A DNA stretch of 44,941 nucleotides, from contig PAAY01000005.1 in assembly GCA_002698985.1 (NCBI GenBank), positions 1 through 44,941 of the forward strand, read 5' to 3'. The position numbers were made by a program, and so were the translations under genes. This DNA is from Saprospirales bacterium (GTDB lineage: Bacteria; Bacteroidota; Bacteroidia; Chitinophagales; Saprospiraceae). Positions 18,220 through 26,503 of the stretch are shown here, one piece after another (position 1 is the first letter of the stretch; each line of letters starts with the position of its first letter). The notes below the pieces were generated by a model. The model worked only from the letters and a program-made list of their open reading frames with translations, was not told the DNA's origin and made no database searches.

Positions 18220-18744
18220 ATGAGACCCGTCATTGCCACCATATTGTTCATCAGTCTGCTTTCGCCCATGCTGTTCACTACGGCCTGGATGCAGCTGCAC
18301 CGCTGGCAGGTGCGGCAGGATTTGAAGGCGGTGCTCCTCTCCGAAACCAACAACCCCAACCTGGTCTGGCTCAGACTTTCCCGGGAGGAGGCTGAAAAAC
18401 TGCATTGGGAAGACAAGCATGAATTCGAATGGAAAGGCAGCATGTACGATGTAGTCAGCATGAAAACTGACGGCGACAGCCTGCACCTGCTTTGCTGGCC
18501 CGACCAGCTCGAAACCGGCCTCGGCCAACAACTGGACCAACTGCTGAATCAACCGGCGGACCCTCAACAGCAGCAAAAACAACTCAACCTGCAGGATTTC
18601 CTCAAGTCTTTACCCAATCTTTCCCTCGCTGCGCAACCGGCCGGCTCGTCGTTTACCGAAGGTGAAAAAACTGACCATCTGGTTATTTTTCCCACTCGCT
18701 TCGCAACTCCCCCACCCGCTCCACCTCCGCAAGCCGTTTCCTGA
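18220..18744 (+). CDS. Small membrane-anchored protein upstream of a TonB receptor, unknown
   Basis: 174 residues. One N-terminal hydrophobic helix (about 3-22) either anchors or exports it. The middle is soluble and charged (LREEAEKLHWEDKHEFEWKG region, with a conserved-looking MYDVVSMKTDGDSLHLLCWPD). The C-terminus is Pro-rich (PPPAPPPQ). Proteins of this size and pattern, with the 'M(Y/F)DVV... L.C..D..E' core, commonly precede heme or metal-type TonB receptors in Bacteroidota. Neither a metal site nor an enzyme motif is evident. Probably co-transcribed with the receptor, 171 bp downstream. Confidence 0.72.
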   Translation: MRPVIATILFISLLSPMLFTTAWMQLHRWQVRQDLKAVLLSETNNPNLVWLRLSREEAEKLHWEDKHEFEWKGSMYDVVSMKTDGDSLHLLCWPDQLETGLGQQLDQLLNQPADPQQQQKQLNLQDFLKSLPNLSLAAQPAGSSFTEGEKTDHLVIFPTRFATPPPAPPPQAVS

Positions 18745-18849
18745 CAACAGTCACAGCCATGCTGCCTGAGAAGCAGGGTCAACAATTTGGCTAGACCCGG
18801 CATCCCTTATTCTCTCCTTTCAGGGAGGTGGATTCTGTCAATTCATGCT

Positions 18850-18900
18850 CCAATCACCTGATAACCCGGAGTCACCAGGTGATTGGTTTGCATGCCAATC
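18850..18900 (+). promoter_or_regulatory. Inverted repeat with an alternative hairpin upstream of the TonB receptor
   Basis: CCAATCACCTG (18850-18860) and CAGGTGATTGG (18876-18886) are a perfect 11-bp inverted repeat with a 15-nt loop. The GATTGG end (18881-18886) can instead pair with CCAATC at 18895-18900 across an 8-nt loop. The second stem ends 15 bp before ATG 18916. It could be an operator or a two-state leader RNA. Confidence 0.5.
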
Positions 18901-18915
18901 ATTCAAACACTTCAC

Positions 18916-21321
18916 ATGAAAAGCATATATACCCTCATCCTTTTCCTCCTCACCCTGCAATGGGTCGCCGCTCAGACCGTCCGTGTGGTGGACGCCGGCA
19001 GCGGAGAGCCCCTCGAATACGTCACCATTTTTGATCCGGAAAGCGGCGCCAATGCCGCCACCGACGAGCGGGGCCAAGCCGACATCAGCGCATTCAAAGG
19101 AGCCACGTCCATAGAGTTTCAACGCCTGGGTTACTCCTCGCTGCGCCTGAGCTATTTCGACCTGGAGCGCAACGATTTCCTCGTAAAAATGGAAGCCTGG
19201 GCCGTTTCGCTGGACCAGGTGGTGGTATCGGCCAGCCGCTGGCGCCAGGCCCGCCGGGAGGTGCCGGGCAACGTCCTGTCCATCAACAAGTCGGAGCTGG
19301 AGCTGAGCAACCCCCAGACTGCCGCCGACCTGTTGGGCAACACGGGAGCGGTGTACATCCAGAAAAGCCAGCTGGGCGGCGGCAGCCCCATGATCCGGGG
19401 TTTTGCCACCAACCGCCTGCTCATCGCCGTGGACGGGGTGCGCATGAACAACGCCATCTTCCGCAGCGGCAACCTCCAAAACATCATCTCCATCGATCCC
19501 TTCGCCGTGGGCAATGCAGAGGTGTTTTTCGGCCCCGGCTCGGTCATGTACGGCAGCGACGCCATCGGCGGGGTCATGAGCTTCAGTACCCTGGCACCCC
19601 GTTTTGCCGAAGGGAAAGAAAAAACCGTGAACGGCCATGCCGCCGCCCGCCATGCTACGGCTAACGGCGAGTTGACCACCCATTTCGACGCTGCCGCCGG
19701 AGGGAAAAAATGGGCTGCGCTCACCAGCCTGACTTACAACCATTTCGGTGACCAGCGCATGGGCCGCCACGGGCCCGACGACTACCTGCGCCCCTGGTAC
19801 GTTGAGCGCATAGACGGGCAGGATGTGGTGCGCAGCAACGACGACCCCCTGGTGCAGCGCCCCACCGGATTCGACATGACCCACCTCATGCAGAAGGTGG
19901 CCTTTCGCCCTTCGGGCAACTGGGAGCTGAGCTACGGCCTGCACTACTCCGCCACCACCGATTACGCTCGCTACGACCGCCTCATCCGCACCCGCAACGG
20001 CTTGCCGCGCAGTGCTGAGTGGCGCTATGGCCCCCAAACCTGGCTCATGAACCACCTGCGGGTGGATCACCACAGCGACGGGAAACTATTCAAAGAAATG
20101 AGCCTGCACCTGGCCCACCAGTTTTTCGAAGAAAGCCGCATCGACAGGGATTTCAATTCCACCAACCGCTCTCACCGGGTGGAAAAGGTGAATGCCTGGT
20201 CGGCCAACCTGGATTTTCTGCTGCCGCTCAGCGATAAAAACCGCCTCCATTACGGATTTGAAGCCGTGTTGAACGACGTGAATTCCACCGGCACCGAGGA
20301 GGACATTCTGACGGGCAAGAAAACCGAAGGCCCAAGCCGCTACCCGCAGGCCACCTGGCAATCCTGGGGGGCCTACCTCACCTGGCAGCGGCAGCTGGCG
20401 CAAAACCTGCGGGGGCAGGCGGGAATCCGTTACAGCAGTTTCGGCATCGACGCCACCTTTGACACGGAATTCTTTCCCTTGCCATTCTCCAACGCCAGCC
20501 TGAACAACGGCGCCCTCACCGGCAGCCTGGGTTTCGTTTTATTCCCTTCGGAAAAATGGACCCTCAGCCTGAACACCGCCACCGGCTACCGCAGCCCCAA
20601 CGTGGACGACATGGGCAAAATTTTCGACTCGGAACCGGGTGCCGTGGTAGTGCCCAACCCCGACCTCAAAGCCGAATACGCCTACCACCTTGAGCTGGGT
20701 GCAGCCCACATTTTCGGCCGCTACCTGAAGGTGGATGTGGCAGCCTACTATACCTGGCTCGACGACGCCCTTGTGCGCCGCAACTACAGCCTGAACGGCA
20801 TGGACAGCATCGTTTACGACGGAGAACTGAGCCGGGTGCAGGCCATACAAAACGCCGCATCGGCCACCGTTTACGGCTTCCAGCTGAACGCTGAACTGAA
20901 GCTGCCGGCGGGCTTCGGCTTCCACGGCAATTTCAATTTCCAGAAGGGCGAAGAAGAACTGGACGACGGCAGCACCAGCCCCTCCCGCCACGCCGCTCCC
21001 TGGTTCGGAGCGCTGCACGCCACCTACCGCACCTACGGCCTGCTGATGGACCTGAACATGCGCTTCAGCGGTGAACGGGCTTTTGAAGACCTGCCACTTG
21101 AAGAGCAAAGCAAGGATTACCTTTATGCCCGGGACGAAAACGGCAAGCCCTACGCCCCCGGCTGGTACACGCTGAATTTCAACGCCCGCTACCAGCTGAA
21201 TGAACAAACCAGCCTGACTGCCGGCATCGAAAACATCCTCGACAAACGCTACCGCCCCTACTCCTCGGGCATCACCGCCCCCGGCAGAAATGTGGTGATG
21301 GCGGTGAGGGTGGGTTTTTGA
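18916..21321 (+). CDS. TonB-dependent outer-membrane receptor, heme/siderophore type
   Basis: 801 residues from MKSIYTLILFLLTLQ; the in-frame extension of 11 residues upstream is unlikely because this ATG begins a good signal peptide (cleavage after ~VAAQ, 19-20). A short CarbopepD-like beta domain (~21-95) precedes the plug, which shows RGFATNRLLIAVDGVRMNN and VFFGPGSVMYGSDAIGGVM. The barrel contains YRSPN and PNPDLKAE, equivalent to the FRAP and NPNL boxes of HmuR-type heme receptors. It ends in a Phe (VRVGF), as barrel proteins do. The substrate is suggested, not proven, by these boxes. Preceded by a small anchored protein and a possible leader switch. Confidence 0.88.
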   Translation: MKSIYTLILFLLTLQWVAAQTVRVVDAGSGEPLEYVTIFDPESGANAATDERGQADISAFKGATSIEFQRLGYSSLRLSYFDLERNDFLVKMEAWAVSLDQVVVSASRWRQARREVPGNVLSINKSELELSNPQTAADLLGNTGAVYIQKSQLGGGSPMIRGFATNRLLIAVDGVRMNNAIFRSGNLQNIISIDPFAVGNAEVFFGPGSVMYGSDAIGGVMSFSTLAPRFAEGKEKTVNGHAAARHATANGELTTHFDAAAGGKKWAALTSLTYNHFGDQRMGRHGPDDYLRPWYVERIDGQDVVRSNDDPLVQRPTGFDMTHLMQKVAFRPSGNWELSYGLHYSATTDYARYDRLIRTRNGLPRSAEWRYGPQTWLMNHLRVDHHSDGKLFKEMSLHLAHQFFEESRIDRDFNSTNRSHRVEKVNAWSANLDFLLPLSDKNRLHYGFEAVLNDVNSTGTEEDILTGKKTEGPSRYPQATWQSWGAYLTWQRQLAQNLRGQAGIRYSSFGIDATFDTEFFPLPFSNASLNNGALTGSLGFVLFPSEKWTLSLNTATGYRSPNVDDMGKIFDSEPGAVVVPNPDLKAEYAYHLELGAAHIFGRYLKVDVAAYYTWLDDALVRRNYSLNGMDSIVYDGELSRVQAIQNAASATVYGFQLNAELKLPAGFGFHGNFNFQKGEEELDDGSTSPSRHAAPWFGALHATYRTYGLLMDLNMRFSGERAFEDLPLEEQSKDYLYARDENGKPYAPGWYTLNFNARYQLNEQTSLTAGIENILDKRYRPYSSGITAPGRNVVMAVRVGF

Positions 21322-21324
21322 GGG

Positions 21325-21463
21325 GGATTATGGAGGGTTATGGCCCCGATATTTATCGGGGATGGAGGGTTATGGAGGGTTATGGCCCCGATATTCATCG
21401 GGGATGGAGGGTTATGGAGGATTATGGAGGATTATGGAGGATTATGGAGGATTATGGAGGATT
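21325..21463. repeat. 10-bp GGATTATGGA tandem repeat with two CCCCGAT palindromes
   Basis: A ~44-bp segment (ATGGAGGGTTATGGCCCCGA onward) is present twice, each with a hairpin CCCCGAT...ATCGGGG (21344-21361, 21386-21403). Four to five exact 10-bp units (ATTATGGAGG) follow, in register from 21411 to 21460. The same CCCCGAT...ATCGGGG hairpin occurs at 42110-42129. Located between the TonB receptor stop and the oxidoreductase. Confidence 0.85.
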
Positions 21464-21547
21464 ATATGGGTTTAGCAGGAATACGCTGTTAACTCTGTTT
21501 TCAACTCCGGTTACTCTGTGGTTAATTCAGGATAATAAACCTAAAGC

Positions 21548-22522
21548 ATGAATTGGGGAATCATCGCACCGGGCAGGATCGCCCGGAAATTTGCACAGGA
21601 CCTTGCATTGAGTAAGGGCAGCAGGCTGCTGGCGGTGGCCTCACGCTCGTTGGAGCGGGCGCAGGCTTTTGCGTCGGAATTTGGAGCGAAGCATGCCTTT
21701 GGCAGCTACGAAGAACTGCTTTCCTGCCCGGATCTGGATGTGGTCTATGTGGCCTCGCCGCACAGCCATCATGCTGAGCACAGCTTGCTTTGTCTTCGCA
21801 AGGGCATTCCAGTGCTGTGCGAAAAACCGCTGGCGGTGAACCGCAGGCAGGTGGAGGCCATGATTGGCGCAGCCGAAGCAAACAACACTTTTTTGATGGA
21901 GGGCATGTGGACCCGCTTCAACCCGGCATTCAGCCATGCGCTGGAGCTGGTGCAGTCGGGGGCCATCGGGGAGCCTCAACTGTTGCGGGCGGATTTCGGC
22001 TTCCGGGCGCCTTATTTACCCGAAGGGCGGCTTTACAACCCTGCGCTGGCCGGCGGTGCCCTGCTGGACATCGGTATTTACCCGGTGTTTGCAGCACTGA
22101 GCTTTTTGGGAGCGGCCAAAGGCATCATTGCGCAAGCGAAGCTGACAGAAACCGGCGTGGATGCCACAACGGGAATCGTGATGACCCACGAGTCGGGGGC
22201 TGTTTCCGTACTGGATTGCACCATCGTGGCGGATACTGACACGGTCTGCTCCATTCATGGCGAAAAGGGGAACATCACTGTGCAATGCCGTTTCCATGAA
22301 GCTGACTCCGTGGTGGTGGAGCTGAAAGGTGAACAAGCCAGAAGGATCGAGCTACCAAAAACCGGCATCGGCTTTTACCACGAGATAAGGGCTGTTGAAG
22401 AGGCCCTCCAACACGGTTGGACGGAACATCCGAAGGTGTCACATGCGTTCAGCCGTCTGCTCATTGACACCCTTGACCGGATCAGGGAGCTGGCCGGCAT
22501 CCGCTATCCCGATTTTGATTAA
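21548..22522 (+). CDS. Gfo/Idh/MocA family NAD(P)-dependent oxidoreductase
   Basis: 324 residues. The N-terminal Rossmann fold opens with WGIIAPGRIARKFA (dinucleotide-binding G-x-G-like loop), followed by DVVYVASPHSHHAEH and the family hallmark CEKPLAVN (~94-101), whose Lys is the usual catalytic-type residue. The C-terminal half (PF02894-like) has GGALLDIGIYPV with the conserved Asp and a final helical part. It resembles trans-1,2-dihydrobenzene-1,2-diol dehydrogenase/D-xylose dehydrogenase-like members, but the sugar or cyclitol substrate cannot be named. Cytoplasmic. It ends 27 bp before the CotH gene, so the two may be co-transcribed. Confidence 0.9.
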   Translation: MNWGIIAPGRIARKFAQDLALSKGSRLLAVASRSLERAQAFASEFGAKHAFGSYEELLSCPDLDVVYVASPHSHHAEHSLLCLRKGIPVLCEKPLAVNRRQVEAMIGAAEANNTFLMEGMWTRFNPAFSHALELVQSGAIGEPQLLRADFGFRAPYLPEGRLYNPALAGGALLDIGIYPVFAALSFLGAAKGIIAQAKLTETGVDATTGIVMTHESGAVSVLDCTIVADTDTVCSIHGEKGNITVQCRFHEADSVVVELKGEQARRIELPKTGIGFYHEIRAVEEALQHGWTEHPKVSHAFSRLLIDTLDRIRELAGIRYPDFD

Positions 22523-22549
22523 CTTGGGCACCGCAAAAAAACAAACACG

Positions 22550-24175
22550 ATGCACACCCGGCTGACGATCAAACTGCTGTTACTGGCTATCATCCTACCG
22601 GCTTTTGCCTTCGGGCAACTCGTCAATTCCAACCTGCCCATCGTCATCATCGAAACCGAAGGCGGCCAGCCCATACCCAACGAACCGAAAATCACCGCCC
22701 ACATGGGCATCATCTGGAACCAGGACGACTACAACTCCATCTCCGATCCTTACAACCACTACGACGGCTTCATCGGCATCGAGATCAGGGGAAGCTCCAG
22801 CCAGGGTTTTGAGAAGAAAAACTACGCACTGGAGACCCGCAAGGCGGATGGCTCCAACAACAACGTGTCGCTGTTTGGATTTCCGGAAGAGAATGACTGG
22901 GTGCTGCACGGCCCCTATTCCGACAAAAGCCTGATGCGCAACGCCATCGCCTATACCCTGGCCGGATGGACCATGGCTTACGCCCCGCGGGTGCAGTTTT
23001 GCGAGGTGGTCATCAACGGACAGTATGAGGGCGTTTACCTGTTCACGGAAAAGATCAAACGGGACAAAAACCGGGTGGATGTGGCTGAACTCAACCCCGA
23101 CGAAAACCAGGGCGACGACCTGACCGGTGGCTACATCCTGAAATTTGACAAATGGGATGGCGCCGACAACGACGGCTTCACCTCCGACTACCCCGCCGAC
23201 CTGGACGGTTTCGGCACCACCTGGTTTCTGTACCATTATCCCAAGCCAGACGAGATTACCGAAAAGCAAAAGGCTTACATTCAGCAGTGGATCAGGGATT
23301 TGGAGTTCAACCTGATGAGCCCCTATTTCGATTCGCCGCAGTACGGCTACCGGCAGTATTTCGATGTGCCATCCTTCATCAACTACCTGTTCATTCAGGA
23401 GATCGGCAAAAACGTGGATGCCTACCGGCTGAGCACCTTTTTTTACAAAGACAAGGACAGCAAAAACGGCAAGCTCTTCATGGGTCCCGTCTGGGATTTC
23501 AACCTCGCCTTCGGCAACGCCGATTATTGCGATGGCTGGCAGACGGCCGGCTGGGCCTGGCAATTCAACGAGGTTTGCCCGTCGGATGCCTGGGTGGTGC
23601 ATTTCTGGTGGGAGCGCCTGTGGCAGGATAAGGCTTTCCTTCGGGAAACGGGCCTGCGCTGGCAGGACCTCCGCAACGATACCCTCTCCAACGAGCGCAT
23701 CTTCGGCATGGTGGACAGCCTGTACAACATGCTCGTCGGGCCGGCCAACCGCAACTACCAGCGATTCCAAACCCTCGGCAACTACGTTTGGCCCAACGCT
23801 TACATTGGGCAGTCCTACCAGGACGAATACTTCTACCTCCGCAACTGGCTCACCGCCCGCCTCAACTGGCTGGACAGCCAAATGGCCCTGCTGGCAGAAC
23901 CCGAATATGTGGAAGCTGATTACTTCCCACCCAAAGTCTATCCCAATCCTTTCAGGGACCGCTTGACCTTCGAGTATTACGTCAGAAAGGAAGTTCCCGT
24001 CTCCATCCAACTCTACGATGCCCGCGGCGCCCTGGTGCTCCAGCACATCGACGACGGCCACTCCAACGGCAGCAACTCCACCCATCTGAACACCGACCTG
24101 CCCAACGGCCTCTATTTCTACCGCATCCTCTTTGGAGATAAGCGGGAAGCGGCAGGGAAAGTGGTTAGGAATTGA
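22550..24175 (+). CDS. Secreted CotH-kinase family protein with T9SS sorting domain
   Basis: 541 residues. The signal peptide is ~1-22 (FAFGQ). The CotH domain (PF08757), an atypical secreted protein kinase fold, runs ~35-430. It shows IEIRGSSSQGFEKKNYALE (~77-95, with the conserved Lys), GPYSDKSLMRNAIAY, YEGVYLFTEKIKRDKNRV and GPVWDFNLAFGN (~313-324, metal-binding Asp). Residues ~460-541 form a type A T9SS sorting domain (VYPNPFRDRLTFEY ... LPNGLYFYRI ... GKVVRN). CotH of Bacillus spores phosphorylates coat proteins; in Bacteroidota these proteins are exported and their targets are unknown. Followed by a mini-hairpin array and a 28-bp palindrome. Confidence 0.92.
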   Translation: MHTRLTIKLLLLAIILPAFAFGQLVNSNLPIVIIETEGGQPIPNEPKITAHMGIIWNQDDYNSISDPYNHYDGFIGIEIRGSSSQGFEKKNYALETRKADGSNNNVSLFGFPEENDWVLHGPYSDKSLMRNAIAYTLAGWTMAYAPRVQFCEVVINGQYEGVYLFTEKIKRDKNRVDVAELNPDENQGDDLTGGYILKFDKWDGADNDGFTSDYPADLDGFGTTWFLYHYPKPDEITEKQKAYIQQWIRDLEFNLMSPYFDSPQYGYRQYFDVPSFINYLFIQEIGKNVDAYRLSTFFYKDKDSKNGKLFMGPVWDFNLAFGNADYCDGWQTAGWAWQFNEVCPSDAWVVHFWWERLWQDKAFLRETGLRWQDLRNDTLSNERIFGMVDSLYNMLVGPANRNYQRFQTLGNYVWPNAYIGQSYQDEYFYLRNWLTARLNWLDSQMALLAEPEYVEADYFPPKVYPNPFRDRLTFEYYVRKEVPVSIQLYDARGALVLQHIDDGHSNGSNSTHLNTDLPNGLYFYRILFGDKREAAGKVVRN

Positions 24176-24206
24176 GGAACTGAGAAGCACCCTGCTAGCA
24201 CCTAAT

Positions 24207-24402
24207 AAACATGGCGAAGCCATTTAAACTCCGCCGCCAGGCGGACTAAACCCACCGCAGGTGTTTAAACAGGCCGAAGGCCTTTAAACGCCCGAAGGGC
24301 CTAAACATGGCGAAGCCATCTAAACTCCGCCGCCAGGCGGACTAAACGCCCGCAGGGCCTAAACGCACCGCAGGTGCCTAAACCGGCCAAAGGCCTTTAA
24401 AC
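24207..24402. repeat. TAAAC mini-hairpin array B (about 10 units)
   Basis: Units are TAAAC + palindrome, e.g. ATGGC-GAA-GCCAT (24211 and again ~24304), TCCGCC-GCCA-GGCGGA (twice), ACC-GCA-GGT, GGCC-GAA-GGCC, GCCC-GAA-GGGC, GCACC-GCA-GGTGC and GGCC-AAA-GGCC. A two-unit block (ATGGC hairpin followed by TCCGCC hairpin) is repeated within the array. Lies between convergent genes. Ends at a long palindrome. Confidence 0.9.
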
Positions 24403-24403
24403 A

Positions 24404-24431
24404 GTACAAACGGCCAATTGGCCGTTTGTAC
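24404..24431. repeat. 28-bp perfect palindrome
   Basis: GTACAAACGGCC-AATT-GGCCGTTTGTAC is fully self-complementary and caps array B. With GAAAAGGG downstream it could terminate transcription from either side or act as a protein site. Confidence 0.85.
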
Positions 24432-24469
24432 GAAAAGGGTCTTCACTACTCACAATGCATCTTGGAGGC

Positions 24470-25261
24470 TTATTTGATAAAGCTGAGCAAGCCATCCGGC
24501 TGCGGCTTTAGGGCCATTTCTTTTGTTGGAACCCGCTGGGTAACCGGTTTCAGTTGGAGGCTGTGGTCGTCGCAATAGACCATCTGATAAACAGTGGTGG
24601 ACTCGCAGACATTGGGTTGATTGCGTGCGCAGGCATGCAGCAGCAGGAAGTTGCCGTCTTTAGACAGTTCCCACACGCCGCGCTCGGGGATTTCAGTTCC
24701 GCCCATATCCAACAAACGGGTGTAAGTATCGTCATTGCTGAATTGAAAGCGCACGGCCTGGGGCTGGCCACGGCGGGGCTCACTGGCATAAGCGGTCCAC
24801 TCCCCTCTCAGATCGGCTTTGAGTTCTTTCAGTTTTGACGAGGCCACCATTGGGCGATACAGCAGTTTCTGCACCTCCCAGGTATTTGTATTCAGCAGGT
24901 TCATGCCCTCACAGTCGGAGGTGACGACGTATTGCTGCAGGCTCCCATCCGCACTGCTGATGGTTGAAAGCTGCGGAAGTCCGTCCACCGAAGAAACACT
25001 CCAGATCATGAAAGAAACGGAGGACGTTCCATTTTCTTCGGAAAACTGAATGGCAGTGCCGTCATCGTTGAACTGAATGGTCGTGGAGTGTTTCCCTTCG
25101 GGCAACCACAGCCCATGGGTCAGGTCGTAGGCAATGATCTTTTCCGGTCCCATACTCAGGTCCGGTTTGTACGCCCGGCAACTCAGGTCCATTTCGGGTT
25201 GAGAAGCTGCAAAAGCCGCAAAGGCAAAAAGGAGGAGACAGAATAATGCAGACGTTTTCAT
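24470..25261 (-). CDS. Exported protein, unknown function
   Basis: 263 residues. A clear signal peptide (~1-20, FAAFAASQ) precedes a soluble domain made of strands such as STTIQFNDDGTAIQFSE and AVRFQFSNDDTYTRLLD, reminiscent of repeated lipocalin-like or WD-like strand pairs. Two stretches have the pattern 'W-x-L/Y...GTWE/GVWEL' (RGVWELSKDGNFLLLHA), which is also typical of Bacteroidota lipocalin-like secreted proteins. There are a few cysteines (DCEG, HACA, NVCES, YCDD) that could form disulfides. No catalytic motif. Nothing in the context fixes its role. Confidence 0.72.
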   Translation of the reverse strand: MKTSALFCLLLFAFAAFAASQPEMDLSCRAYKPDLSMGPEKIIAYDLTHGLWLPEGKHSTTIQFNDDGTAIQFSEENGTSSVSFMIWSVSSVDGLPQLSTISSADGSLQQYVVTSDCEGMNLLNTNTWEVQKLLYRPMVASSKLKELKADLRGEWTAYASEPRRGQPQAVRFQFSNDDTYTRLLDMGGTEIPERGVWELSKDGNFLLLHACARNQPNVCESTTVYQMVYCDDHSLQLKPVTQRVPTKEMALKPQPDGLLSFIK

Positions 25262-25582
25262 AAGTCGGGTATGGAGATTTTACAACAACAAAAACGAGCC
25301 GGGAAGGTGAGGGAACGCGGGCGGGAAATTCCCGCCCTGACATTCCCTTCGGATGATTTCTCGTGACAATGACAACAGACCGGAAAGAGGGTTGCCCGGG
25401 TTGGCATCCTACTGCCCGGAATATGAAATTTGTCGACAGACGACACTTTCTGACCGTTCAGTGATTGCGGGAGGCATCCCCCCTTTCGTCCGGCATCCCT
25501 TCGACGGGCTATGAGGAAGAATAGTTACAACAGGCATGAAACAATGCCCCAGGGCTTATCTTCGCTGCGCAATACCAGGCCT
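25262..25582. other. Spacer with a 19-bp palindrome between divergent genes
   Basis: GGGCGGGAA-A-TTCCCGCCC (25319-25337) is a perfect inverted repeat flanked by GGGAA (25311) and TTCCC (25343), so a larger cruciform is possible. It lies 58 bp upstream of the exported protein gene start and may be a regulatory site or a terminator for neither. No clear promoter box for recO was found. Confidence 0.4.
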
Positions 25583-26305
25583 ATGCTCATCAAGACCAGC
25601 GGCATCGTTTTCAAGACCAAAAAATACGGTGAGTCCAGCCTCATCGTGGACATCTACACCGAGGAGAAGGGTTTGCGCTCTTACATCATCGGAGGGGTGC
25701 GCAAGGCCCGCCCAACGGTAGGTGCTTCTTTGTTGCAGGTCCTTTCGCTGGTGGACATCGTGGCCTACCACCGCGAGGACAGAACCCTCACCCGGCTCAA
25801 GGAAGTGAGGCCTTTTCATACCTACCAGTCCGTACCTTATGACATCAGGAAATCTGCCGTGGGAATGTTTATCGTGGAAGTGGCCCGCAAGGTGATCAGG
25901 GGCCATGAAGCGCAGCCGGAGCTCTTCTCCTTTTTGCGGAACACGCTGCTGTTGCTGGATGAATCGGACCAATTCACCAACCTGCACCTGCATTTCATGG
26001 TTGGGCTCAGCGCCTACCTGGGTTTCTGGCCCGGAGAACATTTTGATGAAAGCCATCAATACTTTGACCTGCAAGCCGGCACTTTCTGCCCGGTGGAGCC
26101 GCCTCATGCCTATCACCTCCAGCCGGAGGAGGCCGAAATCCTGCAAGCCCTGCTCAACACTGCCGCTGAGGAAGCCGGCAACATTCCGATGACGCTGTCA
26201 TTGCGAAGAAAAATGCTGAACCACCTGATCACCTACTACCGCCTGCACATCGAGGACTTTCCGGCCATCCATTCGCACCAGATCCTGGAGGAAGTGCTGG
26301 GCTAA
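25583..26305 (+). CDS. recO: DNA repair and recombination protein RecO
   Basis: 240 residues from MLIKTSGIVFKTKKYGESSLIVD, the classic RecO start; the in-frame extension from 25511 lacks homology-like sequence and is rejected. RecO loads RecA on SSB-coated DNA in the RecFOR pathway. The N-terminal OB fold covers ~1-80. The helical part follows (VGMFIVEVARKVI ..., LHLHFMVGLSAYLGFWPGEHF). The C-terminal region has a single Cys (TFCPVE) rather than the CxxC pairs of many RecO proteins, so no zinc site is apparent; this is common in Bacteroidota. Monocistronic, converging on thrS through a repeat. Confidence 0.93.
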   Translation: MLIKTSGIVFKTKKYGESSLIVDIYTEEKGLRSYIIGGVRKARPTVGASLLQVLSLVDIVAYHREDRTLTRLKEVRPFHTYQSVPYDIRKSAVGMFIVEVARKVIRGHEAQPELFSFLRNTLLLLDESDQFTNLHLHFMVGLSAYLGFWPGEHFDESHQYFDLQAGTFCPVEPPHAYHLQPEEAEILQALLNTAAEEAGNIPMTLSLRRKMLNHLITYYRLHIEDFPAIHSHQILEEVLG

Positions 26306-26380
26306 GCCCCGTTTGCCACACCCGCTCCGGCTGGTTCCCTAAATAGAGCAGTGAACCCCCAAAAACCTCAAAAACCCCTC

Positions 26381-26495
26381 TAAACCTCTCTAAACCCCTC
26401 TAAACCTCTCTAAACCCCTCTAAACCTCTCTAAACCTCTCTAAACCTCTCTAAACCTCTCTAAACCTCTCTAAACCTCTCTAAACCCCTCTAAAC
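26381..26495. repeat. 10-bp TAAACCTCTC tandem repeat (11 units)
   Basis: Eleven exact 10-bp units in register from 26381 to 26490, each TAAACCTCTC or TAAACCCCTC, and a partial twelfth. It sits between the convergent ends of recO and thrS. The heading word TAAAC is the same as in the hairpin arrays; here no palindrome follows. Confidence 0.95.
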
Positions 26496-26503
26496 CAGCT
26501 GAT

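Noticed and set aside
18838-20073. Long minus-strand frame (411 codons) opposite the heme-type receptor, and the 542-codon minus-strand frame opposite the CotH gene
   Set aside because: Both are antisense to genes with clear domains and signal peptides and show no motif.
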